The translations under genes were made by a program, and so were the position numbers. Shown in pieces: positions 5,030 through 5,155 of a stretch of DNA of 5,155 nucleotides. Under the pieces are notes generated by a model. It saw only the letters and a list, made by a program, of their open reading frames with translations, had not been told where the DNA came from and made no database searches. The first letter of the stretch is position 1. Every line of letters begins with the position of its first letter. This DNA comes from Methanosarcina sp. (GTDB lineage: Archaea; Halobacteriota; Methanosarcinia; Methanosarcinales; Methanosarcinaceae). The DNA is taken from contig PMJC01000214.1 of NCBI GenBank assembly GCA_003157235.1, forward strand, positions 5,145 through 10,299, given 5' to 3'.

Positions 5030-5155
5030 TTAGTACATCTTCGAGTCAATACACCTAGTTAATCGAGAGCTAAACACTATATTTATTTCTCTACTAAATT
5101 TCATTAATAAATTCATGAGTAATTTTAGTGGAATATCATATATTGCTCCCAATAT
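5030..5155 (-). CDS. Doubtful C-terminal ORF fragment at the right edge
   Basis: A minus-strand frame open from the window edge for 41 codons to TAA (5030-5032). The translation includes YDIPLKLLMNLLMKFSREIN and ends in DSKMY; it reads like a helical protein tail, but I recognise no family. An open run this long is expected fairly often by chance across six frames in DNA this AT-rich. If real, it would be the end of a gene upstream of ask on the same strand, with about 480 bp between them. Confidence 0.15.
   Translation of the reverse strand: MLGAIYDIPLKLLMNLLMKFSREINIVFSSRLTRCIDSKMY

Larger units (their letters stand above)
4550..5155. other. AT-rich upstream region of ask, no convincing gene
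   Basis: About 600 bp without a supportable gene. It holds the probable ask promoter (4603-4610), TAACATT repeats (4565-4639), palindromes at 4796-4810 and 4985-4997, a TATA-like stretch ACTATATTATAAT (4812-4824), and a weak minus-strand frame touching the right edge. A plus-strand ATG at 5115 opens to the edge but has no Shine-Dalgarno and only 13 codons visible. I see no tRNA, riboswitch or CRISPR repeats. Confidence 0.65.

Overview
The window looks like chromosomal DNA from a methanogenic archaeon, most likely Methanosarcina. The evidence is a DUF1890/DUF1894 gene pair (families I know only from methanogens), archaeal-type PurM and aspartate kinase proteins, very AT-rich intergenic DNA, and the first codons of a bacterial-type N-ATPase beta subunit, which some Methanosarcina species carry beside their native A-type ATP synthase. 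The species call is inference.

Layout from left to right. Positions 1-176 (minus strand) hold the first 58 codons of atpD, normally the first gene of N-ATPase operons, running off the left edge. Positions 177-1165 are a long AT-rich spacer with no convincing gene. It contains one weak minus-strand ORF with a CxxC motif (306-530), a 101-bp stretch bounded by a perfect 12-bp inverted repeat (866-966), and several short palindromes. Positions 1166-1917 (plus strand) carry the DUF1890 and DUF1894 genes, translationally coupled by an ATGA overlap. A short convergent gap, 1918-2115, reads like protein in a -1 frame relative to DUF1894 and may be a decayed gene or a lost C-terminal tail. Positions 2116-4549 (minus strand) carry aspartate kinase followed 34 bp later by purM, probably one transcript. 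Positions 4550-5155 are AT-rich upstream DNA with a plausible ask promoter, a run of 9-bp repeats next to it, two palindromes and a weak ORF touching the right edge.

Function. Aspartate kinase starts the aspartate-family pathway (Lys, Thr, Met, Ile) and has two ACT domains for feedback control. PurM closes the imidazole ring in purine synthesis. The DUF1890/DUF1894 pair is tied to methanogenesis by phylogenetic distribution and, for DUF1894, by adjacency to hdrCB in Methanothermobacter; its biochemical role is unknown to me. AtpD belongs to a laterally acquired, probably Na+-translocating ATPase.

No clear new defence or mobile system is visible. The best leads are the repeats upstream of ask, the protein-like tail after DUF1894, and the 101-bp inverted-repeat unit.
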